Source: Thelephora terrestris (lineage: Eukaryota; Basidiomycota; Agaricomycetes; Thelephorales; Thelephoraceae). Taken from it: a DNA stretch of 64,000 nucleotides. Under the pieces are notes generated by a model that saw nothing but the letters and a program-made list of their open reading frames with translations, was not told the origin of the DNA and ran no database searches. The position numbers and the translations under genes were made by a program. This document shows, piece after piece, positions 21,473 to 34,029 of this stretch; within the stretch, counting starts at the first letter, position 1, and every line of letters begins with the position of its first letter. The stretch covers positions 496,001-560,000 of the forward strand of contig WIUZ02000018.1 of assembly GCA_015956445.1 (NCBI GenBank), read 5' to 3'.

Positions 21473-23145
21473 ATGGACGAGCCGGATTCTTTGGTGATGA
21501 GGCGTTCGAGGCGGAGCACAGCTGGAAACAGGTACGAATATGCTTTAGATTTGATACTCAGACATAAGAATTAATGTACAGGATGGAAGCCGTTATGGCC
21601 TCTGAACTGGCTCAACTCGAATCCCGAACCACGGATTCACCTCCCCAGGCAACCACTGAAGTAGAAAAGGAGGACGTAGACTTCCAGTTCAACGGTGACT
21701 CTCGTCCGAGATGCCCTCAAAACCACCATTTTTCTGAGATCTGCCCCAGATGAAAACGACGTGTTCGAATCTGATTTCGAGAGCACCGATGAAGAAGGGC
21801 AAGCGGGTGGCGATGAAGAGCAGGAGTCTATCGCGGAAAGGTATATCCAAGAGGAAGAACGGAAGATAAGGAGGGTACGCATCTTTGAAAATCTTTGGCA
21901 GGCATGACCCACTGACCGTACGTAGACAGCGAAAACGAAGTTGGAGCGAGCGACAGCTCTAGCCCACAAGCACCAGCGAGCTACGTTCAACCCCGAGCTG
22001 TACAAATCTCCTACTTTGCGAACCGGCCCCTCAGAACGACGGACCCAATCGGCGGTGGTCATCGACCCTGAAACTGGAGAGGTAACAGAGTCGAACAAGC
22101 GGAAGAGTCAACGAACCTCTACAATGCTAAAACGCGCGGCCACAATCAACAAGCTGGTCAAAGATGCACAGGAGAAGGTGAGCTTCCGTCCATTGCGTTT
22201 TCCTCTTCGACTTTTCATGACAAATTAGTCCCACGTCGTGAAAAAACCCAAAACTCCACGTCGTGCTCCCACCCAGGAAGAACTTCTCAAACGTGCCCAA
22301 GAAATTGAGCAAAAAAATGTCATCGAGCATCGTGATTATCTTAGAGATGAGGATGAGAGGCGGCAACGCGCGCGGGTGGTGCGACCTGTTATCAAAGGCA
22401 GATTGGTTCGGTGGGTGAGTAAGGTGGAAGAGGAAATTGTCCCTCTTCCTCAGCCTGAATCTCCGATGCATGTGGCGCGCACTTCGCATGAATATGTGAC
22501 ACCGGCCGGGCCTTCAACCTCATACACAACGCAACCGTACACTCTCAGCCCCGGGAGGCCACCACACTGGGGTCACATTCCCACGACGCCCGGTTCGTCT
22601 TCTCCAGGCGCATATACCGCCCTGTTCCCCCATAGCCAGCCGTCTCTACACTCCAATTCCCTACATCCACCCTCCACTCCCCCCACCTCCAATGCAACAC
22701 GGCCACTCGAACCTCTCCCAGCTGTAGTCCAGCGGAAACGGAAAATTGCGAAGAACTATGTAGTTTTGGAGAACGCACAGATGGAGAAAGCTCCGAGGGT
22801 GACCTGGAAACAGACGATGGAAGGGATGTTTGGGGATCATGTCAAATGGGAAGACGTCAAGGCGTACACAACAAAGAATCGGCCGATGTGTGAGTTTCTC
22901 TCTTGCTTGAACAAAGATCGTCGTTCATTTGACCGCTGTTAGCGCGTCCGAGGGAGAGGTGTCCGATTACAGGATTGGCCGCGAACTACCTGGACCCACG
23001 AACTGGTACCCCATATGCAAATGTATTCGCTTTCCAGGAGATCAGCAAGGTCCTCGAGCACGAGTACGTTTGGAACGAGGAATTTGGGTGCTACGTCGGG
23101 CAAGAAGAGGTTGGGACAGACGAAGATGAAATTCAAGAAGATTGA
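21473..23145 (+). CDS. SWC2: SWC2/VPS72 (YL1) subunit of the SWR1 chromatin remodeller
   Basis: Six exons (21473-21531, 21582-21694, 21750-21874, 21926-22177, 22229-22887, 22959-23145) are in phase and give 464 residues. The N-terminal YL1 region reads MDEPDSLVMRRSRRSTAGNR, MASELAQLES and DVFESDFESTDEE (the acidic H2A.Z-H2B binding stretch). It is followed by basic and coiled segments (KRKSQRTSTMLKRAATIN). The C-terminal YL1_C domain is clear: CPITGLAANYLDPRTGTPYA, then FAFQEISKVLEHEYVW. The protein binds H2A.Z-H2B and helps SWR1 exchange it into nucleosomes. The intron before YL1_C (71 nt) has a weak donor (AT|GTGTGAG), but the conserved frame supports it. The Pro/Ser-rich stretch around residues 265-330 is probably disordered. 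Confidence 0.92.
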
Positions 23146-23296
23146 CAACTCGGACGAGTTGGGCTTGACGCATTTAGTTATCTCAGTATATTATCTCTTC
23201 ACATTTATCGCTTATGCAACTTGTACACGTTCAACACTGTGTGGGCTGGACATTATTCCAATAGCCCTGAACAAGGGGTTCCCACTAGCGACGCGA

Positions 23297-24082
23297 TCAC
23301 CAGTGTAACTTGTGCGTGGAGCATTGGTAGCCCGATGGGTTCCTGAAGAGATAAAGCTGGTGGTAGTCTTCCGCGTCGGTCCATTTGCCGGCTTCGGTGA
23401 TCTGGGTGACGATCTTTGTCCCATGTGGGTCGAAGTGTTTCTTCTGTACCTCCTCTGTCACCCTCTGAGCGATATCTTTCTGGGCGCGAGAGTTGTAGAA
23501 GATGGCTGAACGGTATTCTGGAGAGTAGTTCCGGGTTGAAGCTTTTACGGCGGTGGATGATTATGGGTGCACTCACGAACTCCACGGTCGGCCCCTTGTT
23601 TGTTGACAGTCGTTGGATCATGCGTCCGGTAAAAGAACTCTGACGCCATTGATCATCAGTTCCGCTCAGCGCGAAGAACAAAACACCCGGGACGTGCGCT
23701 CACCAACAAGTTCAGCATAGGACACAATGGTTGGATCAAACTCGATCCGCACAGCCTCAGCGTGATCTGTTCTTCCAAAACATATGTCGTCGTAGGTCGG
23801 ATCCGGTAACTTTCCGCCGATATACCCGACGGCGGTCTTGAGAATCCCTTTGTTCTCAGAAGGAGGGTAGTGCTTCAGGAATATGTGCTCGACTCCCCAG
23901 AAACACCCTCCTGCAAAGGTAGCAACTTCGGACGTGACTTCAGCTAGAATGCCAGCGCAGAAGCGAGGGTTGGCGTCTGAGGATGTGAGATGGTTCGAGG
24001 AAAGCTTACCTGGGGGAGGCATAGAGTAACTTGCGCGATCGAAAGGCTTGGAGTGAAGAAGAGCTTTTAAACGGTTCAGCAT
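23297..24082 (-). CDS. peptide methionine sulfoxide reductase A
   Basis: The exons (minus) are 24082-24010, 23943-23704, 23639-23577 and 23517-23297, in phase, giving 198 residues. MsrA hallmarks are present: the catalytic GGCFWGVEHIF; GILKTAVGYIGG; DHAEAVRIEFDP; FFYRTHDPTTVNKQG; GVQYRSAIFY; and a C-terminal YQCSTHKLHW with a likely resolving cysteine. The enzyme reduces methionine-S-sulfoxide using thioredoxin. An in-frame ATG at 24208 would add 42 residues rich in Arg and Leu with few acidic residues (HHVINRPLRLQWDHALAYY), which could be a mitochondrial presequence. The gene is tail-to-tail with SWC2, 151 bp apart. Confidence 0.92.
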
Positions 24083-24208
24083 GCTGCTAGGCAGTGCAGG
24101 TGGCGTGCTCGATGGTGGTGGATTATTAAGAAGTCGTGCAGCATAGTAAGCAAGGGCGTGATCCCACTGCAGGCGTAGCGGGCGATTGATCACATGATGT
24201 ATTTTCAA

Positions 24209-26371
24209 GCCTGTTTCCCACGGTTGCTACTTCCGCCGAGTTTTCAATTTCTCTACAAGACTCGGAATCGCGTGGCATCGCTCCTTCTGTACCCACGCGA
24301 GCAAGATTCAGAGCACATGAACGCTGGTTATGGAGGTGGCCAGGGGCCATGGAGGTGGCACTGCTAGCCAGGTTTTCGCTCGATGGGCGTTGATCCAGCG
24401 CTGGTAATTGGCTGAAACGCGGTTGCTGTCGCATTCAAACGCCGTCACACAGGATTACCCTCAGAGGTCTCTGGACTGGTACCTGTGCAAGTACCCGGCA
24501 CATCGCCGAGGTAGAAGCGGTAAGTCGATTTTCTTTTTCTGATTTATAGAATGGGATGTATAGGCGCCGATTTGCGTTCGACGTGGCGCAGGTTAACAGA
24601 CACTCCATTGACCTTATTCTCAATTCGCAGGCTTCTCACTCTTGTTCTGGTTTTGAAGGATTCTGTACGGGTCCCTGCACCCCAACCAACTTGGCGGGTT
24701 CCCGTTGAAATTAGCGTTATTCCTGATTTCAGGGTAAGTAGTCTCGGAGCCAGCTTTCCGTTACCTGGCGCAAGTTTGTCGACAATCCATGGAAATTGCC
24801 CACAGTTTGCTCACCGCCCATCTCCCACGCCTGTATCGTTTCGCTGAGCGTCGGATGTCATGCGAAGACTGCGCGAAAAATCAGAGCGGGATAACGAAGG
24901 TGGTGCAAATTTCTACAGGCTGCTGATGGGGCGTTAGACACTAGACCAGAGTTGAGGTCTAGTCGAGGGTGGTGGGCTGAGACAATGTCTCCCGAAGGAC
25001 CGCGAATGTACCTGGAATCTCGTTGCGATCGAAAGGAGGTGACTGCGGCAACTCGTGTCCTCCTCGAATTACTCAATGGCCGGCTCCCAGTATGACAGTT
25101 CAAAAACGCCCTCAAACCCTCCACGGCCGGATGGTGCGGCCCCTTCTAGATAAATCCTCGACGACGTCCTGTCATGGAACAACCATTCATCCTTTTCACC
25201 GCCTGATCATGAACTTCTCAGGGCGGTGATTTGTATCTTTCCCAATTCAAAGCGGTCGAAAGATAAGTACGAATGGAAGGAAGAATCATGTAGAACGCAG
25301 GCTGTGGCCATGTATTGGTTTGGTGGTCGCGCCTTACTTGCCCTGCACCCTGGGCGAATTTCGCCCACTACCTGTCGCGACGTTTCTGGTATAGGTGATG
25401 AGATCCGGACAACGTCACAGGCCGCACCTATTCTTTCCTATTTTATTATGTGGTTCCAAGGGTTTTGCAGATTGAAGCGCCCCCTGGGGTATTGTAAGAC
25501 TTCTCGTACGAAGCCCTATCCCTACAAACCTAGCAGTCACCGGCCTTCCCTAGTCGGGATTGAATTGACCGGATGTTTTAATCGCTGGGCTTAGCAGAGT
25601 GTTTATGGTATAAGGCCCTGAGGCACGACGTGGGTCGAAGGATGGCTTCCCTATAAGGTATCTTCGTGCGACTCGGGTGAACTCTTTTTCCATTTTGGAG
25701 TTCAAATCTGTCAGCTATAGTCGATCAACCCAGGGGCTGCATTGAGATCTCAAGTGAGGTAAGATGGCTGAATCGCGAGCCTAGTTGGTTTTCTCAATGA
25801 CGCCGGTTGTCATGCCCAGTCATCTGATCGGGCGTGCCCTGCCACCTCGATTGCCCCTTCGCCTCTTCCATCGGTCCGCTGTCCTGACCCTCGGAGCAAC
25901 AATTCCTTATCGCTCTCCACGTTTACGTATTCTAAATTTTCGCCGCAATACCTGGGCACGTTTCATATATCGACAAGTCATGCCACCCCTACATATAGCC
26001 GCTCACTTTGCATCAAATCGACTGCTCTCCCCTTCAAAATCAGGCCGGCGATTGCCATAGCTTTCCATTGAATTCATTCGTATTGACCCCACCCCAGGAG
26101 GGCGTGGTTTTGTTTGATGGCACGGTCGCATTGGTGCACCCATGGTTGCAACTGGATTTGTGCGCATACGTACATGATTCATACCCAGAAAATGAGCATA
26201 CTCGGAAACCGAATAACTGAAACTAGATGTGACTACTGCGGAGCGAATTGGGGCTAATCGACTAAGTACAAGCTTCGAGAATGGAAAACAACGTTAACGT
26301 GGCACCTGGCTCAAACCTCTGCGAAAAGAGAGCCCCGAACGTGATGAAAACGAAGCAACCACCCCTAGAAA
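24209..26371. other. 2.2 kb without recognisable genes
   Basis: Only short ORFs occur on both strands, with no domain-like pattern and no clear repeat ends. It marks the right edge of the housekeeping island and the start of decayed sequence. Confidence 0.45.
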
Positions 26372-27529
26372 CTACTCCACGAAAAGTTCAGGTTGCCATG
26401 AGGCAGTAGAAACGCGAACGAATCGGGTCAAATACACCCTCCTCAACGACACGTTCATTAGGGGGCATTGTGAGTGGCCGACATCATTCATGTTTCGACA
26501 CCCACTCTGGTGTATTGCATCAGAGTTGTGATGGAGGCGATGTCTCGAAACGCACCGCAATGAATTTCTTTACGCGCTTTGCCACTTCGGCAGCCAACTT
26601 CGCGCGCGTGATTGGTCGACGTTGCTTGGTGAAGTCCTTGATCGGGATCTATGATAGATCCGACTAAGCCTGATGCGAACACAACAGGCATTTGAACAAC
26701 TCTTACCTTAGATTGCCAGGTTGAACCCCCGGTGAGCTTGAAAGGTATCTTTAGTCAACCCCGTCGATTGTACACGCCAACCTGAATCCCTCACTTGTAA
26801 CCTTAGGACGATTTGAGCTCGGTCCTCGCCAAACAAGGACCTATCATCCCGGCCATCGAAGCCTGCCCAGTTGCCTTCTGACGCATCGGAGAGACGGATT
26901 CCTACCACACCGCTGACGGAAAACTCAATTTCTCTAGGACCCGAAAACCCTACGAGCCTGCGTGGCTTGTAGGCTACTTGGGAGACGAGGCGGCGTGGGG
27001 TTGGCCCTCGGTAGGTGCTTTGTCGTTCATTCCTAACGCGAGTGTCGACTACAGAATCCGACAGGGCGGTCTGTGTGGCCTTTTCCGCGTGATGATGATG
27101 GTCGCCCTAGCACGTCAATCGTCAGCGCCGTGGAACTGAGGTGGGTGAAGGGGATACAGTGATAACCTGGAGCTGGAATGGGGGTATCCCGATCGGCCTT
27201 GGTTCGCTGTACACTATACCATGTGGACCATGTTCCTATGAAATTCCCATGAGCGTTGAATCCCTCAACCAATTTCCCGGCCATACCATTGAAGGGCGGT
27301 ACCAAGCATCTCGAACGGGAGAAGTGCTGATGGGATTGTACACAGTGGTGCATCGGCGATCGTAAAGCATTTCAACGTGATCCGCAGGCGCATGATTGTA
27401 TGCGAACATGTGCGGAGCCTGGTAGAACAGTGGGTACGGTTCAGAAGTGAGGCCAGTTGCGTTAGGCTGGAGAGAGCCGAGGCTTTCGTATGACGGGTAA
27501 GGTGATTTCGGATAACGACTTGGTTCCAT
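26372..27529 (-). CDS. conserved basidiomycete protein of unknown function
   Basis: Several minus-strand exons are implied. The first (27529 to about 27240) starts MEPSRYPKSPYPSYESL and is Tyr/Pro-rich. A middle part (about 27040-26800) reads GFSGPREIEFSVSGVVGIR, then EGNWAGFDGRDDRSLFGED and AQIVLRLQ. A later part contains PITRAKLAAEVAKRVKKFI, and the end reads VRVSTASWQPELFVE. From memory this order matches a protein found widely in Agaricomycetes: an RQV.YK-type strand block, a GRDD motif, ITRAKLA..VAK, and SWQP..L at the C-terminus. No function is known to me. The exon borders, especially the first, are uncertain. Confidence 0.5.
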
Positions 27530-28439
27530 TCGGAAAGAGATGCAAGACTTGTGAAGGGAGGTTATGGAGGAGAGGGGGGGACAATTGATGTCGATGTATT
27601 TAAAGGCCCAGGACCCGCCCAGGCCAGATCATCACATAGGATATGTTTTTGTCTAGCATTCCAATGCTTTCAATAGGAAAAAAACCGACAACATTCATGG
27701 CATGTCCCGTGCCCTTTGCATGCCCTTTCCCTACCCTGTCCCGCCAAGCGTAAGCTCGGCGTCTGATCATTTTCGGCCCTGTTCTCGTCATCTGCTTCGT
27801 TGTGAATATTCCTGCACTTGGTAAAAACGACCTGTTTTCTTTCGGTCGCTTGCGGTTTCGCTGGGGTCAGCGTTGTTATTCTCTTTTTATATTTCTGGGC
27901 TTGACGTTACAACCTCGATGATGTTCGGCACCTCGAGAAACTCAGTGGACCCGTCGATCCCCTTGATCATCCAGCACAGCACAGACTTTGCGGGCAGTGT
28001 AAATTTTGTGGATAATGTTAAAATGGTTAGATTCTGGGCTTGCACCTGGGATAGGATATGGAACGGTCATGGGACGTGCCATCCATGGTGGCCCGTCATA
28101 TATTCATATTGCGGCTCCCAGAAGTCTCCTGATATATGATGGTTTTCCAAGAAACGTTATTGGATCAAAGCAGTTACATACGCGTTTCAAAGTTTGCAAC
28201 TCAACTGGTCACTGATCGGTGCCCGCTTCGCTATGACTGGTTGCAATAACCCTCGGCCGAAGCTTATAAAAGCTGCAGTCAACTTGACTGCTCGGACAGG
28301 GTGTCCGATGGCACTGGCCAGACCAACGGGATATCCCGGTGGGTCTGGCTCGTCGATTTTGGGGAAACCTCCCGCGCGCTTTCCTCGGCACCAGCCGCGA
28401 TAAGGGAAATGCCACGGAAAGCTCCGAGAGCTGCGGGCG
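27530..28439. other. intergenic, nothing recognised
   Basis: No gene or repeat end was identified. The first about 70 bp may be promoter for the minus-strand gene ending upstream. Confidence 0.4.
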
Positions 28440-29640
28440 AATTACACTTGCAGTCGCGGTGGTCTGTATGGAAATATGCCGCAACGGTATGGTCCTTTCC
28501 TGTGAAGTCGTGGGTGGTACGGTGTCACCGGGGTACCCAACCGTCTTCTAGCCTTCAGATCGACTTGAAGTGATTTACCTGCATTTTTAGGTCGGCGTGG
28601 GCCGGTTCCTTCTCGTTGGAGGTGGATTAACCGCCACGAACGCTCTGATCCGAAGTTTCGACGCCCGCCATTCGTCGTTTTGCCCGCTGGTACTATTGTG
28701 ACCGCTTCCGAAGATGGAAGTCCGGAACTCCCTTGGGTTTTCAAGTTACACTTATCATGCAACCGCCATGACTGAATCATTGCTTTGTTCACGGCTGGAC
28801 AAATAGGGCGGAGGCAACAGCTTTGTGCACCATCAACCTTCATCGCGGAAGTGGGACGCCGCGCTTACCAGGAACAGGGAATCGTCATCTTGTTTGTGAC
28901 CAGGACTCATCCGCAGCTGGGCGGTCCCTGGGTAAGCAAAGCGATACCGTTGAAAAGTTCGTGAACACGGTGGAAAATCCCAAAGCGGCAAACCTCCCAC
29001 TTACAACTGGATCTTAGGCCATGTCGGTACTCCTTAATTCCTATCCCCCGCTCCGTTCCAACATCACTGACCTCGATCGTTGAAACGCTGACCACATAGA
29101 TTGTCCTCTCCAGTCAGTGTTGGGCAGCCACTGTCCGTAATCTATTGCTTGAGGCGACGGTGGGTCGAGGTCACCGGTTGTAGCCATAATGCCAAGTGTC
29201 CACTCGCTTTCGGCCTGATCCGGCCGTCCTTGCCGGACCAATAAGGTGCCTTGGTGATAAAATCAGCCTTCCTCGAGCCGAGTCTGGCGTTTTCTCGGCA
29301 ATGTGTTGAGTGTGGGAAAGGGCCCCACTGAAAACCCCGAAAGCGGAGGTCAAATAGCGGTTAGTAGCTCTAGCCTGGTAGGGGCAGTAACCGGCGACTA
29401 GCCGCGACTGTCCGGCACAACACTGCTCTCCAGGGCATGTTCTTCTACGATTCGCTAATCTTGCCATCTGGCATCTTTCATGATTTTTTATATAGCTATT
29501 CCTCGACATAGCAGCAACCTCGGGACCCGTGGAATGGCTTCCATGGCAGAGGTTGGAAACTACAGCAGCTTGGTCACCGGACACAGCCAAGCCTCCGACA
29601 AGCCCATGAGTTGATGTCATTCATTTTTTATCTGACTGAT
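28440..29640 (+). pseudogene. FAD-linked oxidase (BBE-like) relic, copy F1
   Basis: Scattered pieces in shifting frames resemble the middle and C-terminal half of secreted BBE-like FAD oxidases: KFVNTVENPKAANLPL near 28960 (family FVNTVTDPKAALLP) and PSGIFHDFL near 29470 (family PPGIFDDFLAIP). A related relic (F2) lies at about 36040-36840. The two share stretches such as CCTCCCACTTA.AA.TGGATC (about 29000 and 36600). Many stops and shifts are present, so this is a pseudogene. Confidence 0.45.
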
Positions 29641-31843
29641 AAAACTTACTTCAACGCCATTGCCGTCCGTAATCCGACATCATCCTTGTTTAAGCCTATC
29701 GAATAAGAGGCGGAAGCAAGTTCAGCTCGGGACCAAAAGTTCCTCGTCGATACTTCCGTTGCTTACTCCATCTTCGTTTCGTTTTGCGAGTCAGGTCAAC
29801 AGTCGGGTGATGTTCGACTACGCATACACCCTCCTTATCTCCCGTTCTTCCGCCTGCATGTACCGTTGGATGCTCTTCGTCGGTGGGTCTCGTTCGTTAC
29901 CCAACCTATCTGCGACCGAACTTCTGTGTAAATCTTCATTCAATGTGGTCTACAGAATCCATTCCCGATGGCGTCTGGGGTACTGATTATTTTTCTTTTC
30001 TTGTTCCCACGGCCGTAAACAACATTTGGATCGCGGGCGCGGAGCTCACCTATGTGGGCCATGGGTCCAGGACCTTCTGGGTGCGCCTCTCACACCGCAT
30101 CTAGACGGTTAGTGCGAGAAACAGTAAGCTCCCAGCGAATGATCTCTGCATCTAGCCTCGACTGGTGTTGGGTTACTTGCAGGCGGGTTACACATAGGCG
30201 TGGTATGGCGTAAGATCAAACGCTGGGGAGGTCGAGGTTGTTTCCTAAGTATTGTAGAACTCTTCCTTGAGGTAAACCCTATCCGTCTGGCTATTCGTCG
30301 GAGTCCAGGACCAGGTGACGTCCCTATATTTTATTGAAGGTGCAGGTCGCTCGAAGCCATATCCGTGCGTTCGGTAAGTGGGTGACAAGGTAACAAGAAG
30401 GGTGGTAGTCGTAATTTCTGGCCAGTGGCGAAGAGAGGAGTTGCTGGGGTGGGATCTGGGCCGTGCGGAGTAAACAAGGTGAATTTGTCTGCGTTCGCGG
30501 CGTCCTGTGTCCCAAAAAATTCATTAGTGTACTTCCGTAGGAGTACTTGTAGAGCCCGGGATCCGCAATTTGGGACCCGGCACCAGAAACCAAGGATTCC
30601 TATCTGGCAGTGCTCGAGGTGAGAGCTCACCCTAATAGTAATATCCAACCGAAATTCCACCTCACTCAGGCCGTCGGCAATTCGCTGTGGGACCAAGAAC
30701 ACGTAGGCGCAGTTGGAAAGGGCGGGGGATACACAGGATACACCTCATCATAAAGACAGACGTAACAGTTAGGGCAGAGTATTTTTGGGGTGGACCAACC
30801 ACTTGGGTCGGGGACCGTGGGGCCGAGGCAACATTTGACCCGAGCGGAGTGAAGCCATTACGCTCTCCGCTCTTGCGTGGTAATTGCTAACCCCCCTTCG
30901 TCCTTTCATCTACCCCTTACAACCTCCAATTAAACCACCAGATTTTTTGCAAACCACGAAGCGACCAAACTATCCTCTGCTGCCCCTCCTCAATTTCCAC
31001 CTCCTGCAACCCTTGGATAACAGGTACCAAACCGCACGAATGCATTTTCCAACAAGGAGAAACTACAAACGCCTTCGTATAAAGCGGCCAGAACGAAACG
31101 CAAGCCTATCCCTATCCTCACCCGAAAATGTTCCAACAGATCTCATTCACGTTCACAGCGGTCTCCGCAGCCGGGCTGAAAGCATGTTCTTCCGCGGCCG
31201 CTAGGCTCCACGCCCTGAAGCGCGTTTTGTGGAATATTTACCAGAGGCAGATGATCTGCAAGAATTCCCAGACCCCGTTGGTCGAGGGAGCGGAGGCCAC
31301 TGCACCGACCGCTAGACGTCCACCCCCAGCCCACGGCCGAGCTCCAAGCCCTACCAACCCACGTTCACTCGTCGACAGAAACGATTATTGTAAATACCAA
31401 TACACGCCCGTAGGAAGATATCCCTCCCTGTCTCGAAGGTCTACAGCCATGGCTAATCGTGTTCTCAGTTGCTCCTTAATAGACGTAAACCAGCAACCGA
31501 GGTCAAGGCCCTCTTGAAGACTCCCGGTGGTCAACAAAGGTGCCCCTTCAAAGGACGCGAGAACACCCGTTTGCATAGCTTGAAGAACGGAGAGGGGGAG
31601 ACTTGGTCGTCTCCCAGGTTTGATGGCACATCACGCACATCCAGGTACGTAGGTCTTCCGGTGCTCTCTGTGGATGAACTCGCTAAAGTTCTACTCTCTA
31701 GTAGCCCTCTCGGACGCGAGCTACCTCCATACTAACCCACAATTTCGGATACTAAGGAATTCCATCAAGGGCCAAATTTTGAGCAAAGGAACTCTCCCGA
31801 CACACGATTGATGAGACCATACTATGAATTTCCCGCCTTACGT
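29641..31843. other. 2.2 kb without recognisable genes; one duplicated segment
   Basis: No supported gene. A segment at about 31480-31620 has an inverted relative at about 37690-37560 (shared reading LHSLKNGEG and an upstream EAKALMKAL/EVKALLKTP block). It therefore belongs to the shuffled duplicates of this region. Confidence 0.4.
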
Positions 31844-32395
31844 TTATGACTCATGTACAATCAACGTATTCGTATGCTCCAAACCCCCTGTTATGTCCAT
31901 CACTTCCTCAGTATCATAATTCAACTCCCGAAAGTCAAGAGATTTATTGCCATCCATGTCGACCAACGGGGTACTGAACACCGCGTAGTTACACCCCAGG
32001 AAGCTCTCGCAGATCAAACCTGGCTCCCTGGGACAGTGGCAGTCTGAATGCGCATCGCACACCGGATTCTCCCGCTCAGGTCCGGAGTTGCGAACTGACC
32101 CAGGAGGCCGGGCCGATGGTGATGTATTATGTGAGAGGTAGTTCCAGAGGAACGGTTCGACGCTGATCTCAGAGGCCAGGGTATAGTTCCCCAGTACCAA
32201 GCACCATGTCAGGCGACGGACGGAAGGTCTGATGTGGACTGAACTCACCTCCATCTCTTGCTCGATGAGTTTGATGAAGGTTCGTGCATAATTGAGAAAG
32301 GCGACGATTTTGGAGCAGGTTCCGTTTGTCAAACAGAAAATGATGACATCAGCGATGGTCAGTCGTGTTTGTTGGCTTGTCAGAAGGACGTCCAC
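31844..32395 (-). CDS. 183-residue ORF with an EF-hand-like loop
   Basis: This open frame starts MDVLLTSQQTRLTIADVI and ends NTLIVHES. The segment DMDGNKSLDFRE at about residues 147-158 fits the 12-residue EF-hand calcium loop: D1, D3, N5, S7, hydrophobic L8, E12. It lies near a Cys-rich stretch (VCDAHSDCHC). Only one loop is visible and the rest matches nothing I recognise. It could be a fragment of a calcium-binding protein, a relic exon, or a chance ORF in decayed DNA. Confidence 0.3.
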   Translation of the reverse strand: MDVLLTSQQTRLTIADVIIFCLTNGTCSKIVAFLNYARTFIKLIEQEMEVSSVHIRPSVRRLTWCLVLGNYTLASEISVEPFLWNYLSHNTSPSARPPGSVRNSGPERENPVCDAHSDCHCPREPGLICESFLGCNYAVFSTPLVDMDGNKSLDFRELNYDTEEVMDITGGLEHTNTLIVHES

Positions 32396-32754
32396 GTTTT
32401 CCTGGCGATCAAGCTGTTATAGTAGGTGCCAACCTTTGCATGTAAGCCATTCCACGAGTCCCGAGGTGGCCGCTGTGTCACTTGCCAAACGGGGGGTCGA
32501 AGGCCGGGTACTGTCCTAACCCGTCAATGGCGATACCACCTAGGCACTCGGTTGGTGGAGTTTTCGACGAAGGAGTTCAGTGTTTTTCTTCTTACCCAAA
32601 TGCCGCCCAGCTTCGGAGAGGCCTTGATCGCGGAGCAAGTAACGAAACCCTGTCTCCCTGACAAGCATAAACGACGGCGATCAAAATAAATTAGGCGCTC
32701 AATTGCTGCCCCACCCTATTGATGAGCTGTAATTAGAGGAACGATTGGGCCATG

Positions 32755-33830
32755 TGGTACAGCTGTTCCGGAAAACCTTGTCCTCGCCGACTTTTTTTTT
32801 TCTTTTGACGTTGACAGCTGTCGATGTCAAAAATGTCCGATACGTCAAGGTTACTGCGGGGTAGGATCCGTCCGCGTTTCCTCGAGATTTCCAGAGACAA
32901 GAGAGCGGAGGCAACAGATTGCGAGCCTCTTGGGGTAAGGGAGATCTGAGGAAACATCCCACTTCCCCCCCCCAGCAAGTCGATATTCCTTCCTGAGTTA
33001 TGTGGAGTCTGCCCCATTTCTTTATTTTTGTCGACCTCTACTCTACTATGTGATTAAGGAGGCGGACATTCCAAGTTGTGAACCGCCGTCCCGCCCTCTC
33101 CCCGGTCACTACAGTCCGCGTGTTGTCCAAGTTGGCAAATGGGTGCTTCGCCGTCTACTGAGGATGCCCAGTTGTGATTTCACTATGCGCAATCATCAGT
33201 AACTATTTGGTAAATACCATGGGATTGCTTGCCCGCCTGAATCTGCGAAGGATCTTGAACGAGTCCCCAGGCTGCACCTTGGATTAGGGCAGATTGTACC
33301 CTCTTCGAATGGGCACCTACATCGTTAGAGTGACGCAAGTCCATACCTCATCAAGGACATCCCTGGCACCCTATTGACTCCACCGCAGGGCAAGAGGACC
33401 TGCTTGTCGATAAGAATCTGTGGCCGGCTGACCGTGTGTATTGGAGGAGGGAGGGTGAGTTTGTGGACGTCCCGGTCGCATCTCCGCCTGGGTAGGCCCC
33501 GAGCGAGATCCCAGTGAGGTCGCGGATGTCCTGAGGAACGGGTCCTTGGTGGTGCAAGTCGATTGCGGGATCCTTGATGTCTCTGGTGATTTTTCGGAAG
33601 ACCGCGAGGAGCGCAATGGGGAAGCGGGATGTCTCCTCAGATCTCCCTTACCCCAAGAGGCTCGCAATCTGTTGCCTCCGCTCTCTCGTCTCTGGAAATC
33701 TCGAGGAAAACGCGGACGGATCCTACCCCGCAGTAACCTTGACGTATCGGACATTTTTGACATCGACAGCTGTCAACGTCAAAAGAAAGAAAAAAGTCGG
33801 CGAGGACAAGGTTTTCCGGAACAGCTGTAA
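32755..33830. repeat. inverted repeat, arms about 0.2 kb, spacer about 0.68 kb
   Basis: The arm at 32755-32955 is the near-identical reverse complement of 33630-33830. The shared run goes from GGAAAACCTTGTCCTCGCCG, through ACGTTGACAGCTGTCGATG, to GAGCCTCTTGGGGTAAGGG. The spacer has no recognised gene. It is either an inverted duplication or a degenerate foldback element. Confidence 0.75.
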
Positions 33831-34029
33831 CTGAAGGAGATCATCGTCCAAGAAGGCTGGACCCGTGAGGGATCCGAATATCCTGCCGGGCGCTAAAAGT
33901 TTCGGATCAAAGCATCCGTGACGGTCAATCTGCCTCCGCCGAGAAGGGATCCGCCCACACCGACCTAGCAATGCAGGTAAATCACTTGTACAATTCGATC
34001 CAAAGGCTAGAAGTCAGTTACGTACCTCG

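Noticed and set aside
11644-24180. Shared short motif AGTAAGCAAGRGCGTGATCC upstream of the RHS-type gene and of MsrA
   Set aside because: Only about 20 matching bases; it could be chance. No further copy was seen and no boundary or symmetry suggests an element.
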